64,000 nucleotides of DNA from Tenrec ecaudatus. Lineage: Eukaryota; Chordata; Mammalia; Afrosoricida; Tenrecidae. The DNA lies in assembly GCF_050624435.1 (NCBI RefSeq), contig NC_134538.1:125904937-125968936 (forward strand), read 5' to 3'. The position numbers and the translations under genes are program-made. The notes beneath the pieces were generated by a model, which made no database searches, was not told where the DNA came from, and saw only the letters and a program-made list of their open reading frames with translations. Of this stretch, positions 1-8,815 are shown piece by piece (position 1 is the stretch's first letter; every line of letters starts with the position of its first letter).

Positions 1-674
1 AATAAATTTACCTAATGTCCCTGTCTCTATTACTCCTCCTTTTGCTTCCTTCTACACTCAGCTCCCCACTCCCCCGCCTCCCCCCCCCCCAATTCTCTTC
101 CTTTTTGCCCTAGTCTGGAGGAGAGACGGCCTTTCTGGAGTCTCCCTGCTCTCACTGCAGAGGCTATTGCTTCTTCTAAGTCACCATTACTACAAACTGG
201 TCTTTAGGTCTGCTTGTTCTCCCACGTAATTGTACTGCTAACGGAAGTACTGAGGCGCTCAACCCTCCCACTTGGGTTTATGCTGTTTCGTTTCCACCAA
301 CTCTCCAGTTTCCCCCCTTCATGCTGGCTGGTTGTATTACTGTACCTTCCTGTTCACGTATAAATTCTCCTTTAGGCCCTTTGCTTTGTTCATGAATGGG
401 CTTGAGAGCATGTGTCGTCCTGTGTGTACTACCTTGACCATGGTTCCCCTCCCCGTGAGCCTGACTTGAGAAATGGCCGAGCTCTGAGCAAGTCCCAGCA
501 CAACAGGCTTTGGGAGAATAACGTGATACTGTGGACTGGAAAGGAAGCACTTTGGACATTGAAGAGCTTTCTCACACCCTCAGATCATTCTAAATAGCCC
601 TTTCCTCTTCCCACCAAGGGCAGTCTCATACTTTGATTCCTCACCAGCTGTGTTTGAAATAGTCACCTAAATTT
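1..674. other. Low-copy DNA, no gene recognised
   Basis: The first 170 bases are pyrimidine-rich and include a C-run near 80-90. Short reading frames of 60-93 codons occur on both strands but show no domain, signal or family resemblance. I see no exon-like structure. Confidence 0.5.
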
Positions 675-842
675 AGTCCCTGGTGGTTGGGCAGCTAACT
701 GCAAGCTCAGCAGCTGGAAACCACCAGCTGCTCCACAGGCGAAAGACAAGGCTTCCTACTCCGGGAAAGAGTATACAGTCCCAGAAAGCTACGGAGGCAG
801 TTCTACCCTGCTCTATAAGGCAGATATGAGGCAGAAGTGGAT
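675..842 (+). repeat. AfroSINE (tRNA-derived SINE), diverged
   Basis: It begins with a CCTGGTGG-like tRNA head, passes a degenerate box-B region (CAGCAGCTGGAAACCACC), and continues into the body with AAAGAGTATACAGTCCCAGAAA and a CTACCCTGCTCTATAAGG segment. The same order of motifs recurs in the other AfroSINEs of this window. The tail is diverged, so this is an old copy. Confidence 0.75.
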
Positions 843-844
843 TT

Positions 845-1800
845 TCTTGTTATACCCTCCGTTTTTTGTTCACTCCCTCCCACCCCTCCCCTCTTCCTTT
901 TCCCACCCTGTCCCTGCCCTCCTCTTAGTCATCAAAAACTTATATTTTGGTGTATAAAACACATTCTTTCCACTTTGTTTTTGCTTATAACAATGATGGC
1001 ATGAAATATTTATCTTTGTAAGACTGATTGTGCTTGCTAAACATAATGTTCTCTAGTTTTGTCCCTGTCGCTACGTGCTTAAGAGAGTTATCATTGTTTT
1101 TTGTTGAAGCATAACATTCCATAGTATGAATGTAGCAGAGCTTGTTTATCCATTCCTCTATAGTTGGTTTTTTTTTAGCTATTTCCATGTTGTTGTTTTT
1201 TCTATTGTGAAAATTGCTGCAATAAACATAGGTGTACAATATCTGTCCACATTCTATTCTTAATTTCTTGAGGGTATGCACCCAGCAGAAAGGCTGCTGG
1301 ATCATAAGGCACTTGGACTGGCATTTGTTTAAGAACGTGCCATGCTGACTTCTATCATGGCTGTACAAGTCTACAGCCCCACTGGCAATGTACACGTGCT
1401 CCTATCTCTCCAGCATTAATTCTTTTATGTTTTATTGAATATTGCCCAAAGTATCATTTGAGGTGATATCCCATTGTTTTCATTTGTTATCTCTCTTGTG
1501 GCTAATGATCTTAAGCATTTCTTCAGATGGTTGATGGCCACCTGGATGTCATCTCTGGTAAACTGTTATATATCTTGTGCCCATTTTTTGATCCGATGAT
1601 TTGCATTTTCCTGTTGTAGTTTTCTATAGATTTTGGAGATTAGCACTTTATCGAATGTATTCTACTGAATATTTTTTCCCAATCTGTGGGTTCTCTGTTG
1701 ACTCTTTTGATGAGGTCTTTTGTTGTGCATAAATATCATATTTTAAGTAGATATTCATTTTTTATTTTGTTTTCTATAGTGAGAATTTTGTTGTTGTTGA
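845..1800 (-). mobile_element. L1 LINE fragment (ORF2 C-terminus and start of 3' region), antisense
   Basis: On the minus strand the translation around 1080-1160 carries the L1 ORF2 C-terminal signature EWINKLCYIHTMECYASTK, equivalent to the KWINKLWYIYTMEYY segment of other mammalian L1s. Plus-strand text at 1560-1720 (unmasking of TTTTGGAGATTAGCACTTTATC and TTCTCTGTTGACTCTTTTGATGAGG) is the reverse complement of the usual ORF2 end region. A 136-codon open stretch at 985-1395 is a relic, not a gene. It is 5'-truncated and diverged. Confidence 0.8.
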
Positions 1801-2095
1801 GACCATCTGACATGACCAAGGTAGCCATGAGGGCTTGTTTCTCTAAAGTGTATAGCAAAGAAAGGCAACGTTTTCAGACATAACAAGGACCACCTAGAGT
1901 AATGGGACTCACCTCTTTTGAGGTTACACACCTTTGAAGTGTCACAACCAGTGCTGAGATAGACTATGAGTGATTTGTTACTAAGTGAGCAAAGTACCAA
2001 GAATTACTATCCATTTAAAGAGGAGACTCAAGATTATTTATCTTTTCACTTGAATTCTGGAGTTCCTTCTCAAGCTAGGAAGAAAAGCTACATTT
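1801..2095. other. Low-copy DNA flanking the retrocopy insertion
   Basis: No repeat or exon is recognised. This is the pre-insertion target flank on the 3' side of the NT5C3B retrocopy and contains the first copy of its target-site duplication at the right edge. Confidence 0.4.
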
Positions 2096-2108
2096 ATGTT
2101 CACTTTTT
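2096..2108. repeat. Target-site duplication, 3' side of NT5C3B retrocopy
   Basis: ATGTTCACTTTTT is repeated exactly at 3610-3622. Read on the minus strand it follows the A-rich tail of the inserted copy, as expected for L1-mediated insertion. Confidence 0.9.
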
Positions 2109-2466
2109 TTTTCTCTCTCCTTTTTTAAATTTCGATCCATTTCACATGTCAAAGTTGTATGAAGAAAATTTTCCAACAATTAAAACTTCTGGGAATAAAG
2201 AATGCCTGGACTGGGTGATCCTGGGGGCACAGACAGCTTCAGGCTGGCAGTTCCTCTGAGGCCGCTCTGGCTACCCTTCCGGCCTGGCAGGTCCTCCTCC
2301 AGGTCTGGGGAGCACCGTGGAGGGAGAAGGCGCTGTGGGGAAGCAGGGGAGGAAAGAGGGCCACAGGCTCAGGCGGCCCCTTTGCCCTGGATTTCTCTGT
2401 AGACACACAGGCAGGAGCTGCCTCGGGGGAGTGTGGAAGCAGGGGTGGCAGCCCCAAGCCTGGCAC

Positions 2467-3342
2467 TCAGCAGCCTGGCACCTCCATCTGGTCCCCCTGG
2501 CGCAGGATGTCCTGCAGCAGCCCATTGACCACGTCCAGCGTCTCGTCCTTCTCCAGCACGATGTCATAGGCGTCCATGTAGCGTTCCCGCAGCTCCTCCA
2601 CCTTGTCATTTAGGAAGCCAATCTTGAGGATGTTCTCCACACCAGGAACCCCGTCGGCCATCATGAGGTCCCCGAGGGAGTCTCCCAGAAGGAGAATGTT
2701 GATTTTGTCCTGAAACTGCCGGAAGTAATTGGAGTTCTCGTGCAGGGAGAGGTTCTTGTTGTATGTGTGAATGAGCTGGTCCTTGAATCCCCGAAGGAAA
2801 CCGTTTTCATCGAAATCCATGTAGTTCGACACAATGTGGACGTTGGGATGGTAAACTTTCATCTGTCGGATGATTTCTTCCAGGATGTCCCCGATGCCCG
2901 CGGAGAAGATGAAGAGCTGAATGCGGTGACGGTAGAGCGTGTTGAAGAACATCGGGTAGCCGTCCCTAAGCATCGCGTTGGACTCTCTCACCACCTCGGC
3001 GATTTGAAAATTCTGGATTTTCTGCTGACACAGGAGGTCATGAGCTTTAGTCCACCACTCCACCACGTGAGGTAGCTTCTCTGCGGTGGTCTGGTTTGGG
3101 TCGATCTCCATCGGGTAATGGTGAAGAAATGCCTTTAGCTCTTTGCGGCACTCTTCACTGATGATCTTGCTGTCATCCAGGATGTTGTGTGACGAAGGGC
3201 ACCGCTGTCCATTATAGGAAAACTTGCTCAAGGTCATGTCAAAATCAGAAATCACCTGCAGCCGGTCTCCCCCAGCCCTGCGGAGGGCGCCCACGATCTC
3301 TTGCACCCGCCTGGGTTGCTGCATCAGGACCGTGGCCTTCAT
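2467..3342 (-). CDS. NT5C3B: NT5C3B-like 7-methylguanosine phosphate-specific 5'-nucleotidase (intact retrogene)
   Basis: A 291-codon open frame that matches cytosolic 5'-nucleotidase IIIB over nearly its whole length; the human protein is about 300 residues as I recall it. The family is a HAD-type Mg-dependent phosphatase of the cytosol that dephosphorylates 7-methyl-GMP and CMP, removing cap-breakdown products. Visible motifs: motif I DFDMT at residues 33-37 (nucleophile D33, D35), motif II Ser147 in FSAG, a lysine-bearing HTYNKN at 192-197, and motif IV GDSLGD at 220-225 (D221, D225). One residue of a family YY pair is missing near residue 76. The chosen Met equals residue 9 of the usual protein. 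It is intronless and sits in an L1-type retrocopy, so it is either a functional retrogene or a young pseudogene with no disabling change; the sequence alone cannot show expression. Confidence 0.93.
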   Translation of the reverse strand: MKATVLMQQPRRVQEIVGALRRAGGDRLQVISDFDMTLSKFSYNGQRCPSSHNILDDSKIISEECRKELKAFLHHYPMEIDPNQTTAEKLPHVVEWWTKAHDLLCQQKIQNFQIAEVVRESNAMLRDGYPMFFNTLYRHRIQLFIFSAGIGDILEEIIRQMKVYHPNVHIVSNYMDFDENGFLRGFKDQLIHTYNKNLSLHENSNYFRQFQDKINILLLGDSLGDLMMADGVPGVENILKIGFLNDKVEELRERYMDAYDIVLEKDETLDVVNGLLQDILRQGDQMEVPGC

Positions 3343-3352
3343 CAGTGTTCAC

Positions 3353-3589
3353 CTGTCCCCACGAGACCCGTGAGAACCGCTAACCCCGACACCCGGCTCG
3401 GCCTGGAGGGGAGCCCGGGGCTCGCTCCAGCACCCCAGCGCCGCTGGGCGGGGAAAGGGTGCGAAGGGGGGCAGAGAGCTCCTGCAGGAGCGGGCGGCTA
3501 CAAGTGGGGGTGGCAGCCCGCTGCAGGGTTCGGGGCGCCCCGGGGGTCGGCGCCCGCCCCGCGCCTCCAGACGCGTCTTTCCGCCTCAC
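3353..3589 (-). other. Retained intron 1 within the NT5C3B retrocopy
   Basis: On the minus strand, ATGGTGGAAGAG (3601-3590) is followed by GTGAGG, a good splice donor. At the other end GGGGACAG precedes GTGAACACTGATGAAGGCC at 3352. Joining across these sites rebuilds the expected N-terminal MVEEV sequence (human MAEEVSTLMKATV, from memory). The 237-nt segment is GC- and CpG-rich, like a first intron in a CpG island. The source RNA was therefore probably reverse-transcribed with its first intron unspliced. Confidence 0.75.
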
Positions 3590-3601
3590 CTCTTCCACCA
3601 T
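3380..3601 (-). other. Upstream open frame starting at the ancestral NT5C3B start codon
   Basis: The original ATG opens a 73-codon frame that reads into the retained intron and ends before the main coding region. Its first five residues, MVEEV, are the ancestral exon-1 residues and the rest is intron. If the retrocopy is transcribed unspliced, this acts as an upstream frame ahead of the 291-codon frame. Confidence 0.6.
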
Positions 3602-3609
3602 GGCGATCG

Positions 3610-3622
3610 ATGTTCACTTTTT
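3610..3622. repeat. Target-site duplication, 5' side of NT5C3B retrocopy
   Basis: ATGTTCACTTTTT, identical to 2096-2108. On the minus strand it is preceded by a T-run, giving a TTTT/AAAA cleavage context. Confidence 0.9.
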
Positions 3623-3773
3623 AAAAAACGTTCAGGACATTTTTATAACCATTGGCAGTATGCTACATATGTGGATACTAGGGGGCAAATTAACAAATAC
3701 AATGATTCCCTAGTAGATCTTAGGTCTTATCATGTTTCCTTGCACAAAGCAAGTTCTTTATAAATATCAGGTA

Positions 3774-4617
3774 CATTAGAAACCCGGGGGTCAATACTAA
3801 CCCATTCTAGAAGGAGCGTTGAGATGCGATGCTGTCAAGTTTTCAATCAATTTTTCCCATAAGAAATAACTGAACATGATTAATCTGTTCCAGACCACCA
3901 AGTTTTTGCCCTAACCTTTCTTTTTACACAAAACATTACACAGAAATTTCAAAGTAAATACGTTCAGAGTTAAATAATATAATTTACATAAGAAACACAA
4001 CACTAAAAAGGTTATTAACAACGGCAGTATGGCCCTCACCTTGAGACGGATGAGGATCTGGATCTGTGGACACGGACGTGGAGAGGAGGATGGAGAGGGA
4101 GTCACTGTTGGGGAGGGGAACCCCCTTCCATCAAATCCACTGGTCGCTGCTTCTCAGGAGTTCTTTCCCTTCTTTGCCTTTTTTCACTAGGGCCTGGCTG
4201 GCGTTCTCTAAAAAAATCTGTCTAATGTGGTCAGCTGTTGGCGTTTCCTTAACTGTTTTCTAAAAGGGTTTACTAAATTATCATCAACAGTATCAATAAC
4301 AGAGTTAACCAGTTCCTGATCATGATGATTCTTTTCAAAATACTCTGTCTTAAGACCCATTCTTTTTGTTAATCTAAAAACTAAGAAAATTATAGCAAAA
4401 CGCTTGGAACACAGCTGCAAAGGGTTTAAGCAACGCGCACTAACAACGCCAATCAACGCGAGTGACCGAAACATGAACTGCTTTTGTTTACAGCAATCAC
4501 GTGCGTCGGGTCGGATTCCGATGTTTTGTTCAAGCACTGAAGCAAAATTTTCTCCACAATTCGCCTTGAAATCCGTTCATGTGGAGTACGGATGCGGTCA
4601 AGTACGGAGTTCTACTG
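3774..4617 (-). mobile_element. Pogo/Tigger-like non-autonomous DNA transposon with transposase C-terminus relic
   Basis: An 844-bp element flanked by TA (3772-3773 and 4618-4619). The right end reads CGGAGTTCTACTG, the inverse of the CAGTAGAA start seen at 48795, and the left end has decayed to CATTAGAAACCCGG. Minus-strand translation of 4208-4330 ends in RKQLRKRQQLTTLDRFF, then a basic/proline-rich tail in a neighbouring frame, which resembles the C-terminus of Tigger/pogo (CENP-B-like) transposases. The DNA-binding and DDE regions are missing. It is about 75-80 percent alike by eye to the copy at 48795-49555. Confidence 0.75.
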
Positions 4618-4736
4618 TAAATTGAAACGATCCAGCTGTAGCTGACCTGTGTTCTGCTGGGACACCCCCTTACAACTTCCGCAGCGCCACCCAGTGCCCC
4701 TTGGGCCGGACCCCACGGTTCCTTCTTGCCCCAGGG

Positions 4737-5230
4737 CAGCGGTTCTCCACCTTCCTCGGGCCGCGACCCTTTCATACAGTTCCTTGGGTGGTGGTGACCC
4801 CCAACGACGACATTATTTGCGTTGTTACTTCATAACTGTAATTTTGCTACAGCTCTGAATCGTCATGTAAATATCTGACATGCAGGATGTATTTTCATTG
4901 TTACAAAATTGAACATGAGAGCATAGTGATTCATCACTCAACACTCTGTAAGTATATATTGGGAAATATTTATTTCTAATGACAAATAAATGAAACGTTG
5001 CCCTGAAGCATGGTGCAACCTGGGTTACCGTCTTCTAGCAGCATACTCGTATGTGGGCGTATGTGCATGTGGGCGGACCCGCCTGGAGATGGATAGAGGA
5101 GTGGTGGGTGTCTCGGTTCCTAAGACCCTCGGAAATGTGTTTTAGGCGACCCCTAAATGTCTTAGGCGACCCCTGTGAAAGGGTCGTTCGACCCCCAAAG
5201 GGCTCGCAACCCCCAGGTTGAGAACTGCTG
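4737..5230. mobile_element. SPIN-type hAT element, long non-autonomous form
   Basis: A 494-bp element with terminal inverted repeats CAGCGGTTCTCCACCTT at the left and AGGTTGAGAACTGCTG at the right. Flanking 8-bp duplications are CCCCAGGG (4729-4736) and CCCTAGCG (5231-5238), 6 of 8 matching and centred on the AG that hAT elements prefer. Subterminal GGGTCGTTCGACCC palindromes near the ends and an internal GGCGGACCCGCCTGGAG stretch match my memory of SPIN. No transposase coding remains. Confidence 0.88.
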
Positions 5231-5238
5231 CCCTAGCG

Positions 5239-6426
5239 TCATAGGACTTTGTATGTTCCGGCAGGTGCAGTGGTGCTGTACATACTTTATGAACAGCCTC
5301 TTTGTGAACATTCAGACATTTCTGTGCCCCTGAACTTTTGCTTCTCAAGGTGCAGGTTCCAACTGAGACCTGCTGAATCACATCTTTAGTTAGATCACCA
5401 GAAGGCTCCTGGCACCTTCAAAGCCGGAACAGGTCTGCTTTAGCCATGCTCTGCGTTGCCTGGGGACACGTCTTTCTTGCCCTGGTGCCCATCTGAGTAA
5501 TAAGCCTGTCTGAGAAAGGTACTCTACTCATGCTTCCTCTAGAAATGTATAGAGTCACGTCAATGCAGAACGGGAGTCCATACAAAGGTGGGGACCAGGG
5601 GCTGGCCTTGTTTGTCAAGTCTAAAGAAGCACACCCTGGTAGGTCTCGGGCCGTGGGGTGGGGGGGGGGGTAGGCGATCACCACCATCACCTGCATTCGA
5701 GTTTGCTTCCAGAATACACATGGTAAGACCCGGAGGAAAATCAACTCACCCCATGTCAGTTATTGCTCCTCTCCTGGCCTGCTCCTCCCCTGACCTGCTG
5801 ACCTCCCTGCTAGAGCCTGAAGCATCTTTTGTTGTCTCCTGGGTCCTTCCTGAAATCAGGACCCCTGAGACCCATCCAGTTCATGTTGACGCAACTGGCC
5901 CCTGGGCTGCTGGGAAGGCAGTTAAAACTGTGACAAGTCCTTACTCAAAATCCAATCGCTATTGTCTGGAGTCGTCTGACAGCGGAAGGGAGATAAAAAA
6001 AATCAATAGCGTATGAGCACAAGCTCACTCTTTCGCGATAAGGACAGCTGCTGGAGTGACACAGATCAATTAAAGAAGGCGATCTGCCAGACCTTAAGCC
6101 GTCACATTTGTTGCTGAATGAAGGAGAGTGTGGAAAGTATAAAAAGTTCCTTCTGGAAAGTCAGTAATAGAAAATTCCCCTTCTAGATGCACTCTGGTGA
6201 TCTTTGTTATAGGCAAGCACTGTCCACGGTTGCTAAAATTAGTGGGTATGGAAACAGAATGTTTTCCTAGTTTTGATGAATCTTTGCACAAGATATTTGC
6301 TACCAGCAGCAAAAATATGTTGGCCTGACAGTGGTGAAATCTGGCAGATGCAACCTTAAATGAGTGATCATTGTTGGCAGCTGAATGGGATATACCCACA
6401 CAACATCCCCGATAGGATGCACTGGT
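5239..6426. other. Low-copy DNA, no gene recognised
   Basis: Open frames of 108 and 142 codons exist on opposite strands at 5418-6016 but show no family resemblance, no splice-site framing and no supporting signals. A G-run lies near 5656-5671. I see no repeat that I can name. Confidence 0.4.
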
Positions 6427-6625
6427 GCAGCCCCGATGGCTCAAGAGTTAAGGGCTTGGATGCTAAGCAAAATGGTGGTTGATCTCCCCCAAAGGCTCCA
6501 TGTGAGAAAGATCTGGTCATCTATTCCCATAAGGATTAAAATCTAGGAAACCCTTCCCAGGCAACTCTGCTCTGTCGCATAGAGTTGCTGAGAATCAGAA
6601 TCAATGGACAACAGTCTCACAATAG
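6427..6625 (+). repeat. AfroSINE
   Basis: A tRNA-like head (GCAGCCCCGATGGCTCAAGAG) is followed by a TTAAGGGCTTGGATGCTAAGC segment and the body AGGAAACCCTTCCCAGGCAACTCTGCTCTGTCGCATAGAGTTGCTGAGAATCAGAATCAATGG, which is the SINE's conserved tail in diverged form. Confidence 0.75.
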
Positions 6626-7305
6626 CAGCATGATGCCTTAAGAAGGCCACCATATTGCTTCGGTGGTACTTTTGCTAAAACTGCACAACCTCAGTCTAAT
6701 CCTAAGAAAATGCAGGCAAACTCAAATTGAGGGACATCTCTGAAATAATTGGCCAGGACACGTTAAAGTGTCATGACACACAAAAGTAGACCAAGGAATT
6801 TTCATAGACTGAAGGAGAGTTGGGGAATGAAGGACAATTACATAATACCTGCCAAACCACCAAGAATCATCGCCGAACTGAGTTGGTACATAAACGTAGC
6901 CATCACAGAGGTCTTTGAAGAATTATCTTTCATTTTTTATTCTGAAATGCTTTTAGATTTAAAACATCTTAAAAGAAATATTAGAGTATAGCATCACCCA
7001 TACCTTTCATCTTATTTCCCCTTCATTTTGTGATGTGACGTAAGCAGCCAGTCAGTTGGGGTGTAGATATGGCTTACACGTATGGGTGCCTCAGCAAAGC
7101 ACTCCCTCTCTTGAACTTGCAGTCCACTCATCTTCTGGCTTTTGGTTCTTGGGACAGAAGTCTGTAGCCTGCCATCTGGCTTTCAGATTTGGGAATTTGA
7201 CAGCTCCTGCAGTCTTCTAAGTCACCCTAATGCCTGACCACCAGCTGTGGGGCTTTCCATCCTCCTCTACAACTGAATAAATCATTCCTCAAAACCTTAA
7301 AGTCT

Positions 7306-7341
<36 letters not shown>

Positions 7342-7470
7342 CACTGGCTTTGCTCCTCTAGAAAACCTACCTCTAAAACCATTTCCGAAGACTACTGGTG
7401 TGATACAGTGATATACAAATGGCCAACAAATAGATGAAAAAGTGTGCCACATCATTACCCCCAAACCAAA
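6626..7470. other. Low-copy DNA with a CA microsatellite
   Basis: No coding or mobile element is recognised. The stretch ends in a (CA)15 run at 7311-7340. Confidence 0.4.
7311..7340. repeat. (CA)n microsatellite
   Basis: Fifteen uninterrupted CA dinucleotides. Confidence 0.95.
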
Positions 7471-7473
7471 GCA

Positions 7474-7662
7474 TCATTAACCCCAAACCAAAGCCATTGC
7501 CATTGAGTAGATTCATAGCTGCTCGTGTTGGGTTTCCATGGCTGTGGATTTTTATTGGAACAGATAGCTTCAAGTTTTGCCCACAAAGCACCTGGTGGAT
7601 TTGAACTGCCAACTTACAGATGGCCATCCAGCTCATGCCCTACAGGCCTATCAGAGCTCCTG
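7474..7662 (-). repeat. AfroSINE, antisense
   Basis: Reverse-oriented copy: the plus strand reads CCATTGCCATTGAGTAGATTCATAGC (tail) through GGGTTTCCATGGCTGTGG to CACCTGGTGGATTTGAACTGCC, the complement of the box-B region and head. Confidence 0.75.
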
Positions 7663-7995
7663 TCAGCATCATGAGCCATCAGCAAAATTCAGACTTCAAC
7701 AAGGTACCACCACACAGCAGCCAAAATTGCTCCAATTAAAAACACTGACAACACCAAATATTGACCAGGATGTAGAGCAACGGGAATTTCCATCTGTGGT
7801 TGGTGGGAGTGTAAGACATTTAAGTTCTGATTGATTCTTGTAAAACTACACACATACCTACCCAATAACCTATCAATTCTATGCCCAAATAAATAAAAAC
7901 ATACATCGACAAAAAGACTGGTGCAAGAATTTTCAAAAGAGCTTTGTTCATAATTGTCCCAAACCCAAAACAACCCATGTTTTCATCAGTCCAAG
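7663..7995 (+). mobile_element. Old L1 LINE fragment
   Basis: Plus-strand text includes ATATTGACCAGGATGTAGAGCAACGGGAATTTCCATC and CTTTGTTCATAATTGTCCCAAACCC, the typical L1 run just downstream of or at the ORF2 end (L1 phrases ACCGG..GTGGAGAAACAGGAA and CATAATAGCCAAAA). Heavily diverged. Confidence 0.65.
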
Positions 7996-8511
7996 AGCCA
8001 AAAAAAATGTGGTCAGTCTGTAGAAGCTGGGACAGCTAAGGAAACGGATTTTTCTCTAACTGGCTGGCCTTAACTTTACCCAGTCAGGCACAGCTCAGAC
8101 TTAGGACCTGGAGAATTCTAAGCCACCATATTTGTTACCATTTACTACAGCAGCAATACAAATGACAATGGTAGTATCTTAGTGTTTGGTATACATATAT
8201 TCACTGCAATTTTTTTTCTTTGCTATGTTTGAATTTTATCATAATAAAATATTGGTGGAAATAAAGCTATAAACCCCTCTAGCTAGGAAAGCAAAGTTAC
8301 AGATCATAAAGAAATAGCAATTGGACTGCACAGAAAATTGAAGCTACTATAAATAAGAAAACCTGTTAATTAAAAAGAAAATTACAAACTGCGAAAACAC
8401 CTTGCACATTTTAAAACAAAGATATTATATCCTTCACAAAGAAATGTTATGAATCAGTAAGGAAAAGAAGAGAACCAGTAATGGGGAAAAAAGATTGAAA
8501 AAAGATAAAAT

Positions 8512-8549
<38 letters not shown>

Positions 8550-8598
8550 CTCCAATCATTTGATGAAAATGGTGTTTGTCCCTAACCAATATCTAGAC
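7996..8598. other. AT-rich low-copy DNA with a TG microsatellite
   Basis: No gene seen. It holds a (TG)n run at 8517-8547. Confidence 0.4.
8517..8547. repeat. (TG)n microsatellite
   Basis: About 15 uninterrupted TG dinucleotides. Confidence 0.95.
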
Positions 8599-8604
8599 AC
8601 GGTC

Positions 8605-8815
8605 CCTAAAGAGTGCCAAGTTGAGTTAGTGCACACCTGAGAACCCAAAGTTCGGTGTTTTGAACTCATGCAGTGGAACCACAAAGGAAAAACCCGGCAA
8701 TCTGCTTCTGTTGTGACTACAGTCTAGAGAACCCTGTGGGGCAAGTCTACTCTGTACCACTACTCTGGGCACTATGGGTCAGAATTTACTTAATGGCAGC
8801 TAGCAACAGCTACAA
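8605..8815 (+). repeat. AfroSINE
   Basis: Head, box-B-like GTTTTGAACTCATGC, and the body ACAGTCTAGAGAACCCTGTGGGGCAAGTCTACTCTGTACCACTACTCTGGGCACTATGGGTCAG with a diverged tail. A 77-codon open frame across it is incidental. Confidence 0.75.

Larger units (their letters stand above)
2109..3609 (-). mobile_element. L1-mobilised retrocopy of NT5C3B mRNA (processed retrogene, intron 1 retained)
   Basis: The insertion is bounded by a perfect 13-bp duplication (2096-2108 and 3610-3622). On the minus strand the 5' target reads TTTTTT/AAAAAGTGAACAT, which fits the L1 endonuclease preference TTTT/AA, and the 3' end is A-rich (2101-2130: A9, then GAGAG, then A6). The body holds an 8-nt leader, a first exon-like start (ATG at 3601-3599), a retained intron, an uninterrupted coding region and about 360 nt of 3' sequence. 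I see no AATAAA just before the tail. All introns of the parental gene other than the first are absent from the coding region, which identifies the unit as a retrocopy and not the parental locus. Confidence 0.92.

Noticed and set aside
985..1395. 136-codon minus-strand frame as a possible gene
   Set aside because: Its sequence is the L1 ORF2 C-terminus region of a 5'-truncated LINE.
3301..3624. Plus-strand frames of 84-107 codons across the GC-rich block
   Set aside because: They are antisense to the NT5C3B retrocopy and its retained intron; GC-richness alone keeps them open.
5588..6016. 142-codon plus-strand frame
   Set aside because: No domain, no conservation evidence, low-complexity G-run inside, and an equally long antisense frame overlaps it.
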